Below are positions 25,831 through 35,525 of a stretch of 64,000 nucleotides of DNA, piece by piece (the first letter of the stretch is position 1; every line of letters begins with the position of its first letter). The stretch lies in the NCBI GenBank assembly GCA_964606895.1, contig CAZSHX010000015.1, positions 1-64,000 of the forward strand, written 5' to 3'. The DNA comes from CAZSHX01 sp964606895. GTDB taxonomy: Bacteria > Bacteroidota > Ignavibacteria > Kapaibacteriales > UBA2268. The notes beneath the pieces are model-generated. The model saw only the letters and a program-made list of their open reading frames with translations. It was not told where the DNA came from and made no database searches. Both the position numbers and the translations under genes were made by a program.

Positions 25831-27840
25831 CTAAGCCTCATAAGACTGCTGAACCAGTTCGGGAACGTCAATAATCATTATAACACTGCCGTCACCCAGT
25901 ATGGTTGAGCCCGCAATGCCTGAAATCTGACCCAGAAACTCTCCGAGTGACTTTATAACGATTTCCTGCTGTCCCAAAAGTTCATCAACTACGAATCCAA
26001 CACGTTGAGTTCCCACTCCGACAACTACGACATAGCGATTGTCAAGGCTATCAACCGTAATTTTGGATTTAAGAACCTTGTCAAGCCTTACTAACGGAAG
26101 AACATCTTCGCGAATCCTTATAACTTCGCGTTGGTTCATGGAATAAACACTCCCTTGGTCCACGGAAACTACTTCGATGACCGATGCAAGCGGAATGGCG
26201 TATTTTTCATTCTGTGTGCGGACGAGCAGACCCTGAATAATTGCCAAAGTAAGTGGAAGTTTGACGATAAAAGTCGTGCCTTTGCCTACTTCCGAGTCTA
26301 TTTCAATCATTCCCTTCAGTTTAACGATGTTTGTTCGCACCACATCCATTCCCACGCCCCTTCCGGAAACAGCAGAAACCTTTGCGGCAGTGGAAAAACC
26401 GGGAAGAAAGACAAGTTGAAGGATTTCTCTTTTGGACATCATTGCGGCTTGGTCTTCGGTGACGATTCCTTTTTCAATAGCTTTCGCTTTAAGTTTCTCA
26501 GGGTCCATTCCTTTTCCGTCGTCAGAAATTTTCATGACAATGTTATTGCCTTCCTGATAGGCATCAAGGATTATGGTTCCGTCTGCATGCTTCCCGATTT
26601 TGATTCTATCTTCCTGAGATTCGATTCCATGATCGCAGGAGTTGCGAATCATGTGGACGAGAGGGTCATTGAGTTCTTCAATGATACCACGGTCAATTTC
26701 TGTTTCTTCTCCATTAAGAACAAGATTTATTTTCTTTCCGAATTCTTTGGATAAATCGCGGACAATTCGTGGTGCTTTCTGGTAAAGTTTGCCGATAGGC
26801 ACCATTCTCATCTTCATAACCGCAGACTGAATCTCGGAAGTAATGAAGTCAACCTGTGCCGTTGTTTCAATCAGCTCACGAACACGGTCGGGATTGACGC
26901 TGTCGTTTGCCATCATCTCTGTAATTTGAGCAAGACGGTTTCTGCCCAATACGAGCTCGCCGGAAAGATCCATAAGAGCCTCTACTCTGAGGACATCAAC
27001 ACGAATTGTTTCACCGCCTGAGGATTTCATCGTAGAAGAGGATGCTTGTTTTTGCTGAGCAGGAGGTGCAGACTCGGTTGGTTTAGGCGATACAACAGGT
27101 ACCTGAGCCTGTTGAGGTTGTTCGATTATTATTTCGGGTTGAATAGTTTCAACTATTTCTTTATCGGGTTTAGGTATTTGTTTTTTCTTGTTATCTGCGA
27201 TTAAATCGTCAAAATCTGTGGGTTCAGTTCCTGTATCGGAGAAAAATTTGGTATTAACTTCTGCAAAAGCCGCTTCGAGCAAATCCAACTCTTCCTGAGT
27301 AAAATCACCGGGTGTTGAAGTCATTTCCTTATTACCCAAAACTGAATCCAAAGCCGATGTGCCGGATTTTGGTTTCTCAACAATTGGAGTTTCGATTTTA
27401 GTTTCGGCAGATTCAGACGGTTCAGACGAAGAAGGCTGATTTGACCTGATTTTCTCAAGTTCCGCAATGGTGGCAGAATAATCAACTTCAAGATCAACAC
27501 CATTTTTCATATTGTTTAAAAGTGTGATTATCCAATCGTTGACTTCGAGCATAACGTCAACTATTCGCTGAGTAACTAAAAGTTCACCTCTGCGAAGTTT
27601 ATTAAGTACATCTTCAGCCTGATGGGCAATAGTGGTTATACTATCGAAACCCATAAATGAAGAAGTGCCTTTAATTGTATGGATACTTCGGAATATCCTG
27701 TTGAGCAGATCCATGTCATCGCCATGTTCCTCCATCATCATAATATCCTGAGAAAAACTGTCAACCAACTCTTGAGTTTCGACAAGGAATCCCTCAAATA
27801 TTTCCTGCATTTCGGGATCATTAAAATTAATCGCATTCAT
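25831..27840 (-). CDS. cheA: Chemotaxis histidine kinase CheA
   Basis: Two-component kinase of the chemotaxis array, 669 residues. The Hpt domain (1-110) has phospho-acceptor His54 in RSIHTIKGTSSFMGF. A long Pro/Glu/Gln-rich linker (about 115-280) replaces a clear P2 domain. The dimerisation domain starts at IRVDVLRVEALMDLSGELV. The ATPase has the N box HMIRNSCDHGIE, G1 DDGKGMD and GRGVGMDVV. The CheW-like domain starts near NEKYAIPLASVIEVV. It is last in the che operon, 14 bp after cheZ. Confidence 0.96.
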   Translation of the reverse strand: MNAINFNDPEMQEIFEGFLVETQELVDSFSQDIMMMEEHGDDMDLLNRIFRSIHTIKGTSSFMGFDSITTIAHQAEDVLNKLRRGELLVTQRIVDVMLEVNDWIITLLNNMKNGVDLEVDYSATIAELEKIRSNQPSSSEPSESAETKIETPIVEKPKSGTSALDSVLGNKEMTSTPGDFTQEELDLLEAAFAEVNTKFFSDTGTEPTDFDDLIADNKKKQIPKPDKEIVETIQPEIIIEQPQQAQVPVVSPKPTESAPPAQQKQASSSTMKSSGGETIRVDVLRVEALMDLSGELVLGRNRLAQITEMMANDSVNPDRVRELIETTAQVDFITSEIQSAVMKMRMVPIGKLYQKAPRIVRDLSKEFGKKINLVLNGEETEIDRGIIEELNDPLVHMIRNSCDHGIESQEDRIKIGKHADGTIILDAYQEGNNIVMKISDDGKGMDPEKLKAKAIEKGIVTEDQAAMMSKREILQLVFLPGFSTAAKVSAVSGRGVGMDVVRTNIVKLKGMIEIDSEVGKGTTFIVKLPLTLAIIQGLLVRTQNEKYAIPLASVIEVVSVDQGSVYSMNQREVIRIREDVLPLVRLDKVLKSKITVDSLDNRYVVVVGVGTQRVGFVVDELLGQQEIVIKSLGEFLGQISGIAGSTILGDGSVIMIIDVPELVQQSYEA

Positions 27841-27854
27841 ATTTCGCCTGAAAA

Positions 27855-28841
27855 TTATTTTCCAAAAAGAGCATCAATATCGTCTTGCGAAGCTTTCACA
27901 TTTTCAACTTCTTCTTCTTTTACTGAACTTTTTAAATTACCGAATAATGCATCAATATCATCTTGTGATGTTGGTTCATTATCATCTTCTTTTTCTACTG
28001 CTGAACTGTTCAATCTGCCAAATAATGCATCTATGTCATCTTGCGATGATTTTTCATTGTCATCATCTTTCTCATCTGCAATTTTTTTCCCACTGCCGAA
28101 CAGTGCATCAATATCGTCTGCTGAAGCATTTTCCCTAACAGGCGGCTCGTATTCTCCGTTGCTTTGAAAAATCTTGTCAACATCACCTTGTCTGGTAGCT
28201 TTCTGAGTATAGCTGTCAACAGCATTCGGGTCAAATGCAATTTTTCGGTGCATCTGGCTGATATTTGTAATGTCGCCGTTATCATTCACAGGATGAATAA
28301 TATCGCCAAAATCCGTATTTTGGAATTTTATTAAAATTCTTGAAAGTTTATCCTGGATTTTTTCGAGTAAATGATTGACAGCGGCAATTTGCTGAGAAGT
28401 TATATCCTGAACCTGCAATGAAATCATAATGGAAGTTGAGTCATCTGTAATTGACTGGAGCAATTTATTTGATTGCTCATTAACATCATCAAACTCATTA
28501 ACAAGACCACTATTGACTAAATCTGATTTAAAAAATTCAGCCATTTTCTTATTATAGGATTGAAGCAAATCAGATTTGTTCATAAGTCCGTCAACTACAT
28601 CCATTATTTCGGTAGTTGCAAGTTCTGTTGCTTCGGTAACTTTTGAAAGCTGTTTTGAAGCATTAGGCATTTTTTTGAGATTATCCTCAATTGAATGATT
28701 GATTTCATCAAGAAGGGGTTTAATATCTTTTACAAAAATAAATATTTCTTCGAGGAAGGGAATAACCCTTTGCCCAAGTATAAATAAGGCTCTAAGCTCT
28801 TCAGCCTTAGAGATCAACATTGTTATATCTACATCTTTCAT
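27855..28841 (-). CDS. cheZ: CheZ-like CheY phosphatase with four CheY-docking repeats
   Basis: 328-residue homolog of CheZ. The long four-helix bundle (about 10-175) carries SLQVQDITSQQI, whose Asp146 and Gln150 correspond to the catalytic Asp143/Gln147 of E. coli CheZ. From residue 238 the tail contains four copies of (S/A)(Q/A)DDIDALFG, with DD at 242, 268, 294 and 320, an exact 26-residue period. A degenerate fifth copy (GDVDKIFQ) is near 219. The motif resembles the FliM N-terminal EIDALL and the CheZ C-terminal peptide that bind CheY-P. Acidic linkers separate the copies. It sits between cheY and cheA. Confidence 0.85.
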   Translation of the reverse strand: MKDVDITMLISKAEELRALFILGQRVIPFLEEIFIFVKDIKPLLDEINHSIEDNLKKMPNASKQLSKVTEATELATTEIMDVVDGLMNKSDLLQSYNKKMAEFFKSDLVNSGLVNEFDDVNEQSNKLLQSITDDSTSIMISLQVQDITSQQIAAVNHLLEKIQDKLSRILIKFQNTDFGDIIHPVNDNGDITNISQMHRKIAFDPNAVDSYTQKATRQGDVDKIFQSNGEYEPPVRENASADDIDALFGSGKKIADEKDDDNEKSSQDDIDALFGRLNSSAVEKEDDNEPTSQDDIDALFGNLKSSVKEEEVENVKASQDDIDALFGK

Positions 28842-28874
28842 CTAATTCTCCATAAATTTTTGGTGTCCATTCAA

Positions 28875-29240
28875 TCAACCTTTGAGCACAGCCTGGATTT
28901 TTTCTCTCAAAACCTGAGGAGTAAATGGTTTTACAACGTAATTGTTAACTTTGGCTTGAAGTGCTTCAACTATATCCTGCTTTAATCCCCGAGTTGTTAC
29001 CATTAGTATTGGAATGCTTTGAAGAACGGCATCACTTCTGATTGCTTTTGTGAGCTCCAGCCCTGTCATGTTTGGCATATTCCAGTCGGTTATAACAAAA
29101 TCAAACTTTGACCCGACAAGTTTATTCAGAGCATCATTTCCATCTTCTGCTTCAACAACATCTTCTATACCAAAAGTTTTTAGAGCATTGATTACAATTC
29201 GTCTCATGGTAGGTGAATCGTCAACAACTAAAAATTTCAT
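28875..29240 (-). CDS. cheY: CheY-type response regulator
   Basis: Single receiver domain, 121 residues. The acidic pair is Asp7/Asp8, the phosphorylation site Asp52 in VITDWNMPNMTG, the conserved Thr in ILMVTTRG and Lys104 in YVVKPF. The ALxAKVNNYVVKPFTPQVLREKI ending is typical of chemotaxis CheY. It is located directly before cheZ, its likely phosphatase. Confidence 0.93.
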   Translation of the reverse strand: MKFLVVDDSPTMRRIVINALKTFGIEDVVEAEDGNDALNKLVGSKFDFVITDWNMPNMTGLELTKAIRSDAVLQSIPILMVTTRGLKQDIVEALQAKVNNYVVKPFTPQVLREKIQAVLKG

Positions 29241-29276
29241 AATACCCCATGTGATTTGTGAATAAAAAGGAACATC

Positions 29277-29645
29277 TTATAACCCTATATATTTTGCTAC
29301 TTCGTATTGAATTCGTTTTTGATTGAATGGCTTTATCAAATAAGAATTTGCACCTGAAGCCATACCCTCAGCCACATCCTCGTCTTTTGAAAGAGATGAT
29401 AAAATAATAATTGGAATATCCTTGTACTCGGGATCCTTCCGTATGGTTTGAATTAGCTTGTAACCGTCAATATTCGGCATATTCAAATCGGTTACAACCA
29501 AATCGAACTTTTCAGTTGGAAGTTTTTCCAGAGCATCCATTCCATCAACAGCCGCAACTACTTTATAGTCCTGAAGTTTCAAGGCTAAAGTAATGAACTT
29601 TCGGATGGAGTCCGAATCCTCTGCAATTAATATTGTCTTTGACAT
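29277..29645 (-). CDS. Second CheY-like response regulator
   Basis: Single receiver domain of 122 residues without an output domain. Asp10 in IAEDSDSIRK, phospho-site Asp53 in VVTDLNMPNIDG, Ser-Ser in IIILSSLSKDEDV and Lys105 in YLIKPFNQKR are present. It diverges clearly from the cheY gene 36 bp downstream. It may act as a phosphate sink or a second output. Confidence 0.9.
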   Translation of the reverse strand: MSKTILIAEDSDSIRKFITLALKLQDYKVVAAVDGMDALEKLPTEKFDLVVTDLNMPNIDGYKLIQTIRKDPEYKDIPIIILSSLSKDEDVAEGMASGANSYLIKPFNQKRIQYEVAKYIGL

Positions 29646-29672
29646 AATTTTCTCATTAAATAAAAATTACAA

Positions 29673-30593
29673 CTACTCTTTTTTATAAGCCATAGCTTTT
29701 GGCAAATGGATTAGCTTAAACGCTTTGGAAACACCATGCAATGACTCGGAATATCCGATGAATAAATATCCTCCGGGGTTCAAAGCATCATACAAATAAG
29801 ATACTACCTGCTGTTTTGAAGGTATATCGAAATATATCAAAACATTACAGCAAAAAATGACATCACAATTTACTACAGTCCGCATCTGGCTTTGGTCATA
29901 AAGATTTAGATTGACCAATTTTACCATTCGCTTAACTTCTTCGCTGAGGATATACAAACTCCCCTGCTTTTTAAAATATTTTGCAAGGTAGGCAGGGGGA
30001 ATATTTCTAATTGCATACTCTTTGTATATCCCTGACTTTGCCGCTTCGAGAACTGCTTTGTTGATGTCGCTTGCTAAAATCTGGAATTGGACATGTGGGA
30101 ACAAAGGTTTTAATCTTTCAAGCATGACCATTGCCAAAGTATATGCTTCTTCACCCGTTGAAGATGCAGCACTCCAAACGCGGAAAACTGAAGAAGAACC
30201 AAATTTCTTTTTCATAATTTCGGGAACTATGATTTTCTCAAAAGCTTCAATTTGCTGGTCACCTCTGAAAAAGTAAGTTTCATTTATGGTAACTGCTTCA
30301 TAAAGTTCGTAAAGTTCATCTTTGGTACACTTCGGAGAATTCAGATAATTGGCATACTCCTCGAAGCTATTCATTTTATTAACGAGTACACGTTTCCCAA
30401 TTCTGCCTTCGAGAAGATACTTTTTGCCTTCGGTAAAATAAATGCCGCTCTTTACGTAAATTATATCCCTTAGTTTTTTATAAACATCATCATTGAGTAC
30501 CAACTTTGAATCCGAAATACGGTCAAATGTTTTAGGGGCTTCGCCTTCAGGTCGGCTCCCGGGTACTCTAAATTTAAATAAATCAGCACTCAT
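29673..30593 (-). CDS. cheR: Chemotaxis protein methyltransferase CheR
   Basis: SAM-dependent methyltransferase that adds methyl groups to receptor glutamates, 306 residues. The N-terminal helical domain carries YKKLRDIIYVKSGIYFTEGKKYLLEGRIGKRV. The catalytic domain has VTINETYFFRGDQQIEAFEK, RVWSAASSTGEEAYTLAM (SAM motif) and DVIFCCNVLIYFD. No CheB methylesterase or receptor gene is in the window. Confidence 0.95.
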   Translation of the reverse strand: MSADLFKFRVPGSRPEGEAPKTFDRISDSKLVLNDDVYKKLRDIIYVKSGIYFTEGKKYLLEGRIGKRVLVNKMNSFEEYANYLNSPKCTKDELYELYEAVTINETYFFRGDQQIEAFEKIIVPEIMKKKFGSSSVFRVWSAASSTGEEAYTLAMVMLERLKPLFPHVQFQILASDINKAVLEAAKSGIYKEYAIRNIPPAYLAKYFKKQGSLYILSEEVKRMVKLVNLNLYDQSQMRTVVNCDVIFCCNVLIYFDIPSKQQVVSYLYDALNPGGYLFIGYSESLHGVSKAFKLIHLPKAMAYKKE

Positions 30594-30631
30594 AATATCA
30601 TATATTGATTGAAAATTTCAAAATAAAAAAA

Positions 30632-32029
30632 CTACCAAACTTCTGAAATCGAACTCAGAACTTGTTTAACATGGATATTAACTCTGTCGTCTTCGAAATC
30701 AAGAGAAGTGAGATCAACACTAAACTCTTCAAGAGAAAGCTCCATTATCAGATCCAAAATATCCTCGATTTTTGGTAAATCATTACCATAAAGATATTGT
30801 CTAAGCTTGCTAATAGTATAGTATCTATCAGAATTAATAAGGACATTGACAACTTCAGTCAAATAATGACTTGATTTGGCAAGCATAATATCAATGATTA
30901 TATCAATTGCAACTTTTAAATTTTCGGGTTTGGCAAACTCGACTATTTCGGGCATGAAACTGATAAAAGTTATAACATCTCCATCAGCATCAGGCATTTC
31001 CAGTAATTCTTTGAAAAACTCACTGACAGTTCTCTCAGAAGAATTAAGCAAAAGATTATAAATTATCAGATGTTGTGAATCGGTATTCCGTGCAAGAATT
31101 TCATTCATGAGACCGGGAATATCAGATATATCATAGTAATCTCCCAATGCAACCAACCCTGCACCACGAATATTTTCATCATCATCAAATAGAGCCTTTT
31201 GGGCAATGTATCTAAGCCTGATAGGCAAATTTAAATTCTGTTCAAGTCTGTAAGCAATAGCATAAATCGTTTTAAGTATGATGGTTTGCATTTGAACAGG
31301 TGCAGTTGGTAGCTCATCGAACAAGTAATAACAAATTGACAGATCATCACCACCTAAAGCTAACGCATCAATACTCGCTGACTGAACGAACATGTCAGTT
31401 TCGGTTTTAATCAGATTCATCAAAAAGGTTTGAGCCTTTGGTCCGCTGATTTTTCCGATAGCCTCGATTATAAAAGGCATCAAGTCTTCTTCTTTGCCAT
31501 AGATTTTAATAAGACTATCTACTGCCGCCGATAATTTCAGATTGCCTATTGCATCAATTCCGGAAATTCTGCAGTTTGTTGCCGAATCCGAAAGCAAGCT
31601 TTTCAGATAAGGTAAAGCTTTTTCATCTCCGATTTTTCCAACAATATCGCATGAGAACTGCCGAACCTGCTCGTCAGGATGCTGAAGAAAAGGTAGAATG
31701 GCATCTTGGGCAACGTTACCCATTCTTAATAGAATATCACTCGCCAAATTTCTGATTTCAATGTTTGGGTCAGTAACCAATGGTGCAACCAAAACTGAAG
31801 CACCATAAGCCAGTTCATCGGGCAATCCTGCCAAAGAACGGGAGCAAATATCTTTTACACCTCTGTCGCCATCGGAAAGACCAAAAATCAAAGCCTCGAC
31901 AATTCCTTCATCATAAATGGAAGCAGAAGCAAGAATCTCAGCCGATCTCCTCCGATAATTAGCATCAGGGCTTGTTTTCAACATATTTATGGCTTCTTGT
32001 AAATCCATTCTTTCACCAATTATAAACAA
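30632..32029 (-). CDS. HEAT-repeat protein of the chemotaxis operon
   Basis: 465-residue all-helical protein made largely of HEAT/PBS-lyase-like repeats, for example VEALIFGLSDGDRGVKDICSRSLAGL, APLVTDPNIEIRNLASDILLRMG and PFLQHPDEQVRQFSCDIVGKIGDEKALPYLKSLLSD. It has no signal peptide. Such proteins are usually scaffolds. As first gene of the che operon (39 bp before cheR) it may organise or modulate the pathway, but no direct function can be read from sequence. Confidence 0.75.
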   Translation of the reverse strand: MFIIGERMDLQEAINMLKTSPDANYRRRSAEILASASIYDEGIVEALIFGLSDGDRGVKDICSRSLAGLPDELAYGASVLVAPLVTDPNIEIRNLASDILLRMGNVAQDAILPFLQHPDEQVRQFSCDIVGKIGDEKALPYLKSLLSDSATNCRISGIDAIGNLKLSAAVDSLIKIYGKEEDLMPFIIEAIGKISGPKAQTFLMNLIKTETDMFVQSASIDALALGGDDLSICYYLFDELPTAPVQMQTIILKTIYAIAYRLEQNLNLPIRLRYIAQKALFDDDENIRGAGLVALGDYYDISDIPGLMNEILARNTDSQHLIIYNLLLNSSERTVSEFFKELLEMPDADGDVITFISFMPEIVEFAKPENLKVAIDIIIDIMLAKSSHYLTEVVNVLINSDRYYTISKLRQYLYGNDLPKIEDILDLIMELSLEEFSVDLTSLDFEDDRVNIHVKQVLSSISEVW

Positions 32030-32116
32030 TAATAAAAATAATATGTCCTGTACTAATTGATTTTCGGTAATTTATTGAAAAAACTTAATAAATATCTCAT
32101 ATTTTTTTATTTTTTA

Positions 32117-32794
32117 TTATTCTTTCCACAGAAAGTCGAAAAGAATATAGGATATAACAATTACTATGCCCGAATAAGCAAACATTAATTGGAAATTATT
32201 CTGTATAGCGGAAAGTGTTGTTCCGTCCATCGCCATCCTTGTGGATTCAATACCAAAGAGCAGCAAAGGCAGTAAAATCGGGAAAGATAGGATAGGGAAC
32301 AAAGCACCTTTTGTATTGGCTTTGGCAATAATCGCCGAAATAATTGTAGAAGCCGCGGCTATTCCAAAACTTCCAAGCAAATAGGATAAGATAAACAAGC
32401 CTGGAGAATGACATTGTACTTTACTAAACATCAAAAAGAACAGAAATACTGCAAAGGAATTCAGAAATATACTGAGAATGCAATTGAAAAATAATTTACC
32501 AAAAAAAACTGCAGTAGATGAAGCTGATAATTTCAACTGGAGTACGGTTCCTCTCTCTTCTTCACTGATAAAGCTTCTGCCAAGTCCTGTCATAGCTCCG
32601 AAAAACATAATTACCCAGATTAGTCCTGCACCGATACTTGAATCAAAATCAACACCTGCAGTTGCAAAAACAAGGATTGATATCGTTACAACCACAAACA
32701 GGAAAAATGAAGAAATTGCATATCTTGTTCTCAGCTCACTTTTAACATCTTTAACCAAAACAGCCTTGATGCCGTTCATATAGAGTGAAGTCAT
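32117..32794 (-). CDS. ccmB: CcmB-like heme exporter permease
   Basis: Six-helix inner-membrane permease of the cytochrome c biogenesis CcmB family, 225 residues. Typical features are the N-terminal AVLVKDVKSELRTRYAISS and GLGRSFISEEERGTVLQLKLSASSTAVFFGKLFFN, then LLGSFGIAAASTIISAI. The usual partners ccmA and ccmC are not adjacent in the window. It starts one base after the murF stop, so it is co-translated with a cell-wall gene. Confidence 0.82.
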   Translation of the reverse strand: MTSLYMNGIKAVLVKDVKSELRTRYAISSFFLFVVVTISILVFATAGVDFDSSIGAGLIWVIMFFGAMTGLGRSFISEEERGTVLQLKLSASSTAVFFGKLFFNCILSIFLNSFAVFLFFLMFSKVQCHSPGLFILSYLLGSFGIAAASTIISAIIAKANTKGALFPILSFPILLPLLLFGIESTRMAMDGTTLSAIQNNFQLMFAYSGIVIVISYILFDFLWKE

Positions 32795-32795
32795 G

Positions 32796-34211
32796 TTATT
32801 TCATCCTCTTATAATGCTCTTTAATTTGGTCAATGATTACTTCCATTTTCATGCCCCTTGAACCTTTGACCAAAACATAGTCATAGGGCTTGATTGTCTT
32901 CATTAACTTTTCGGCAATAGCTTCTTTATCTGGAAAGTAAGTCACATTTCTTACTCGCGGCAAAAACGATAAACCATGTTTCATTTCTTCGCCCGTGCAA
33001 TATACTTCATCACCAACTTCTGAAGCTTGTTCAACGATTGATTTATGTTCATCGAAAGAAGCTTTCCCGAGTTCACGCATATCGCCGATTACAACATATT
33101 TTTTTCCCTGCGACCTTATTTTTTCTACAGTGTTGAAAGCGGCTCTCATCGAATCCGGGTTTGCATTATAGCAGTCATTGATAATAAAGAACCCTGAAAT
33201 TTTCTCCAGAGTCATTCTGCCGTAACCATGTATGACCGATAGTTCAAAGGATTCAATGCCCTCGCGTACTTGTTCGGGTGACAAGCCGAATGAGAATCCT
33301 ACAGTTGCCGCGGCAATTGCATTCAAGCCGGTTGTAAATCCGGTTGTTTTCATTTTGGCAGAGCATTCGCGTTTTTTACATTTGAACTTAATGCTTGGTT
33401 TCATTCCGTCAATCAGGGAAATCTTGCCATATATATCTGCTGAGGGTTCTTGTCCGAACGTAACTTTGTTATCTATTAAATTTATATATTTTTTTAATCT
33501 CGGGTCATCAATATTGATAAATGCAGTTCCGCCTGATTTATACAAATGCCCGAAAAGAAAAGCTTCTTCCATTTCAACACCATCCAAATCAATCAGTCTT
33601 TCCAGATGTTCTTTCCCAATATTAGTAATCAATCCATGCGTCGGTTCAATGATTTTAGAAAGAATCTGAATTTCTCCGGGTTCGTTTGTTCCAATTTCAA
33701 GTACGGCAACTTCGTAATCTGCTGTCATCTGAAGGAGCATTAAAGGAACACCAATTTGATTGTTAAAATTCTCAAATGTTTTAAGGACCTTGAATTTTTG
33801 AGCAAGAACATGAGCGGTTATTTCTTTTGTAGTAGTTTTACCATTCGAGCCACCGATTGCCAGAACAGGATAGGTAAAACGGCTGCGATGATAGTTGCCA
33901 AGCATCCCTAAAGCTTTTAAAGTATCATTTACAACAATAAATTTCCTGTCAGAATACAATTGGTTATTTTCTTTGAACCAGTGTTTGTCTGCAATGACTA
34001 ACCCTGCACCATTTGAAAATGCATCATCAATTTTAGAATGCCCGTCGAAAGTTTCTCCTTTAAGGGCAACAAATATATTCCCTTTTTCAACTTCACGTGA
34101 GTCAGTTGAAACTCCAATGAAGGAGTCATTCTCATGAGGATTATACAATGTAGTTTCACCAAATATTGCGATTAGATCGGCAATAGAAAAAGCGGCTGTA
34201 TTCTTTAACAT
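32796..34211 (-). CDS. murF: UDP-MurNAc-tripeptide D-Ala-D-Ala ligase
   Basis: MurF adds D-Ala-D-Ala to UDP-MurNAc-tripeptide in the cytoplasmic phase of peptidoglycan synthesis. The 471 residues show GVSTDSREVEKGNIFVALKGETFDGH, the ATP loop AIGGSNGKTTTKEI, LEIGTNEPGEI, LITNIGKEHLE and INDCYNANPDSMRAA. No other mur gene is adjacent. The short neighbours on both sides suggest an operon with lolC/E and ccmB. Confidence 0.95.
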   Translation of the reverse strand: MLKNTAAFSIADLIAIFGETTLYNPHENDSFIGVSTDSREVEKGNIFVALKGETFDGHSKIDDAFSNGAGLVIADKHWFKENNQLYSDRKFIVVNDTLKALGMLGNYHRSRFTYPVLAIGGSNGKTTTKEITAHVLAQKFKVLKTFENFNNQIGVPLMLLQMTADYEVAVLEIGTNEPGEIQILSKIIEPTHGLITNIGKEHLERLIDLDGVEMEEAFLFGHLYKSGGTAFINIDDPRLKKYINLIDNKVTFGQEPSADIYGKISLIDGMKPSIKFKCKKRECSAKMKTTGFTTGLNAIAAATVGFSFGLSPEQVREGIESFELSVIHGYGRMTLEKISGFFIINDCYNANPDSMRAAFNTVEKIRSQGKKYVVIGDMRELGKASFDEHKSIVEQASEVGDEVYCTGEEMKHGLSFLPRVRNVTYFPDKEAIAEKLMKTIKPYDYVLVKGSRGMKMEVIIDQIKEHYKRMK

Positions 34212-34294
34212 ATTCTTTCCATAATTAAATTACTGTTATTTTCAAATTTAATGAATTCTCGGCAATTAAGTAATAAATAATTTTAGGTTTAGCT

Positions 34295-35521
34295 CTATTT
34301 AAAATGAATTGCACGAATCGGGTTAGCTTTTGATGCAAAATACGAAGGAATCAGAGTTGCTACAAAAGACATTGCTATGGTAATTGATATAATTACCAGG
34401 TAATGAATATAATTAATTTCAATGGGCAAAGAATCCAGGAAATAGATTTCGCCCTTCAATCTGATTAAATGAAAATTCTGCTGAAGCAATGAAAAGACAA
34501 AAGCAATTGCCGCACCTGTCAGAGTTCCTGCTACTCCGATTGTTGTACCTTTCAAAACAAAGATTTTCATTATTCCTTTGCTGTTCATCCCAAGAGCAGA
34601 CAAAATCCCTATTGAATAGGTCTTTTCAATAACCGTTATCAGCAAAATTGTGAAAATATTAAAAACTGCAACTATTGTAATCAGACCAAGAACTAAGGGA
34701 ATCGGTTGCTTTTGGAGTTCAATCCAGGAAAATATTGAGCTGTGAAGTTCAAATACCGTGTAACAGAAATGAGGATAGCCCAATAAATCTTCAATTTTTT
34801 CTGCAACGGCATCAACTTTATTGATGTCATGAAGAACAACTTCAATTTGGGAAGTTGTATTGTTATTCATTTTAAAAGAATTTAGTGCAGTTTCAAATTG
34901 AATAAAAGCTACAACATCATCATATTTTGCCATTCCTGTTTCGTAAATTCCCGAAATCCGAAATCTGTCAATATCAGGATAGGTAATTTGAGAACCCGGG
35001 CTCTCCCTCATCGCATAAACAACAACAGTATCCCCTATTTTAACCGATAACTTTCCAGACAGCCGCTTACTGATAATAATTTGCTTCTCACCATCTTTAT
35101 CATTTAGAAATCTTCCCTCAACGATGTTAGTCTTAATATCAGTAACTTCATAATCATTTTGAATACCTTTCAGCACAATACCTTCAAGAAGAGATGACGA
35201 ACGAATCATGCTTTCCCGCTGAATGACAGGAGCTAAAGATTTAATTTCGGGAATATCATTCCTTAACTTTTCAATTGAAGCTTTATAATTCCGCAGTGGC
35301 TGTCGGTTGAAAGACACAACGGTGATGTGGGAAGTAAATTTAACGGCATTATCTTTCAGGACTTTTTCAAAACCCGAAAGTACTGAAAGAGAAATCAGAA
35401 GAGCCAATGTACCGAACATAACACTTGCAAAAGCAACAGCTTTCGCAAAACTAATAAAACCTTGTCTTTTGTTAGATTTAGAAAAACGAACTGCTATAAA
35501 TTTAATTAAGCCATAGCTCAT
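34295..35521 (-). CDS. LolC/LolE-like ABC transporter permease
   Basis: FtsX/MacB-type permease of 408 residues with four membrane helices. One follows KRQGFISFAKAVAFASVMFGTLALLISLSVLSGFE. A large periplasmic domain (about 55-270) is next. Three C-terminal helices follow, including LGLITIVAVFNIFTILLITVIEKTYSIGILSALGMNSKGI (the FtsX signature). This matches lipoprotein-releasing LolC/E proteins. The ATPase (LolD) is not adjacent. The gene starts 4 bp after the ferredoxin reductase. Confidence 0.85.
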   Translation of the reverse strand: MSYGLIKFIAVRFSKSNKRQGFISFAKAVAFASVMFGTLALLISLSVLSGFEKVLKDNAVKFTSHITVVSFNRQPLRNYKASIEKLRNDIPEIKSLAPVIQRESMIRSSSLLEGIVLKGIQNDYEVTDIKTNIVEGRFLNDKDGEKQIIISKRLSGKLSVKIGDTVVVYAMRESPGSQITYPDIDRFRISGIYETGMAKYDDVVAFIQFETALNSFKMNNNTTSQIEVVLHDINKVDAVAEKIEDLLGYPHFCYTVFELHSSIFSWIELQKQPIPLVLGLITIVAVFNIFTILLITVIEKTYSIGILSALGMNSKGIMKIFVLKGTTIGVAGTLTGAAIAFVFSLLQQNFHLIRLKGEIYFLDSLPIEINYIHYLVIISITIAMSFVATLIPSYFASKANPIRAIHFK

Positions 35522-35525
35522 TCGA

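Noticed and set aside
27870..28120. Regularly spaced DNA repeats that could suggest a CRISPR-like or tandem intergenic array
   Set aside because: They lie inside the CheZ reading frame and encode the periodic SQDDIDALFG motif; spacers are coding and not unrelated sequences.
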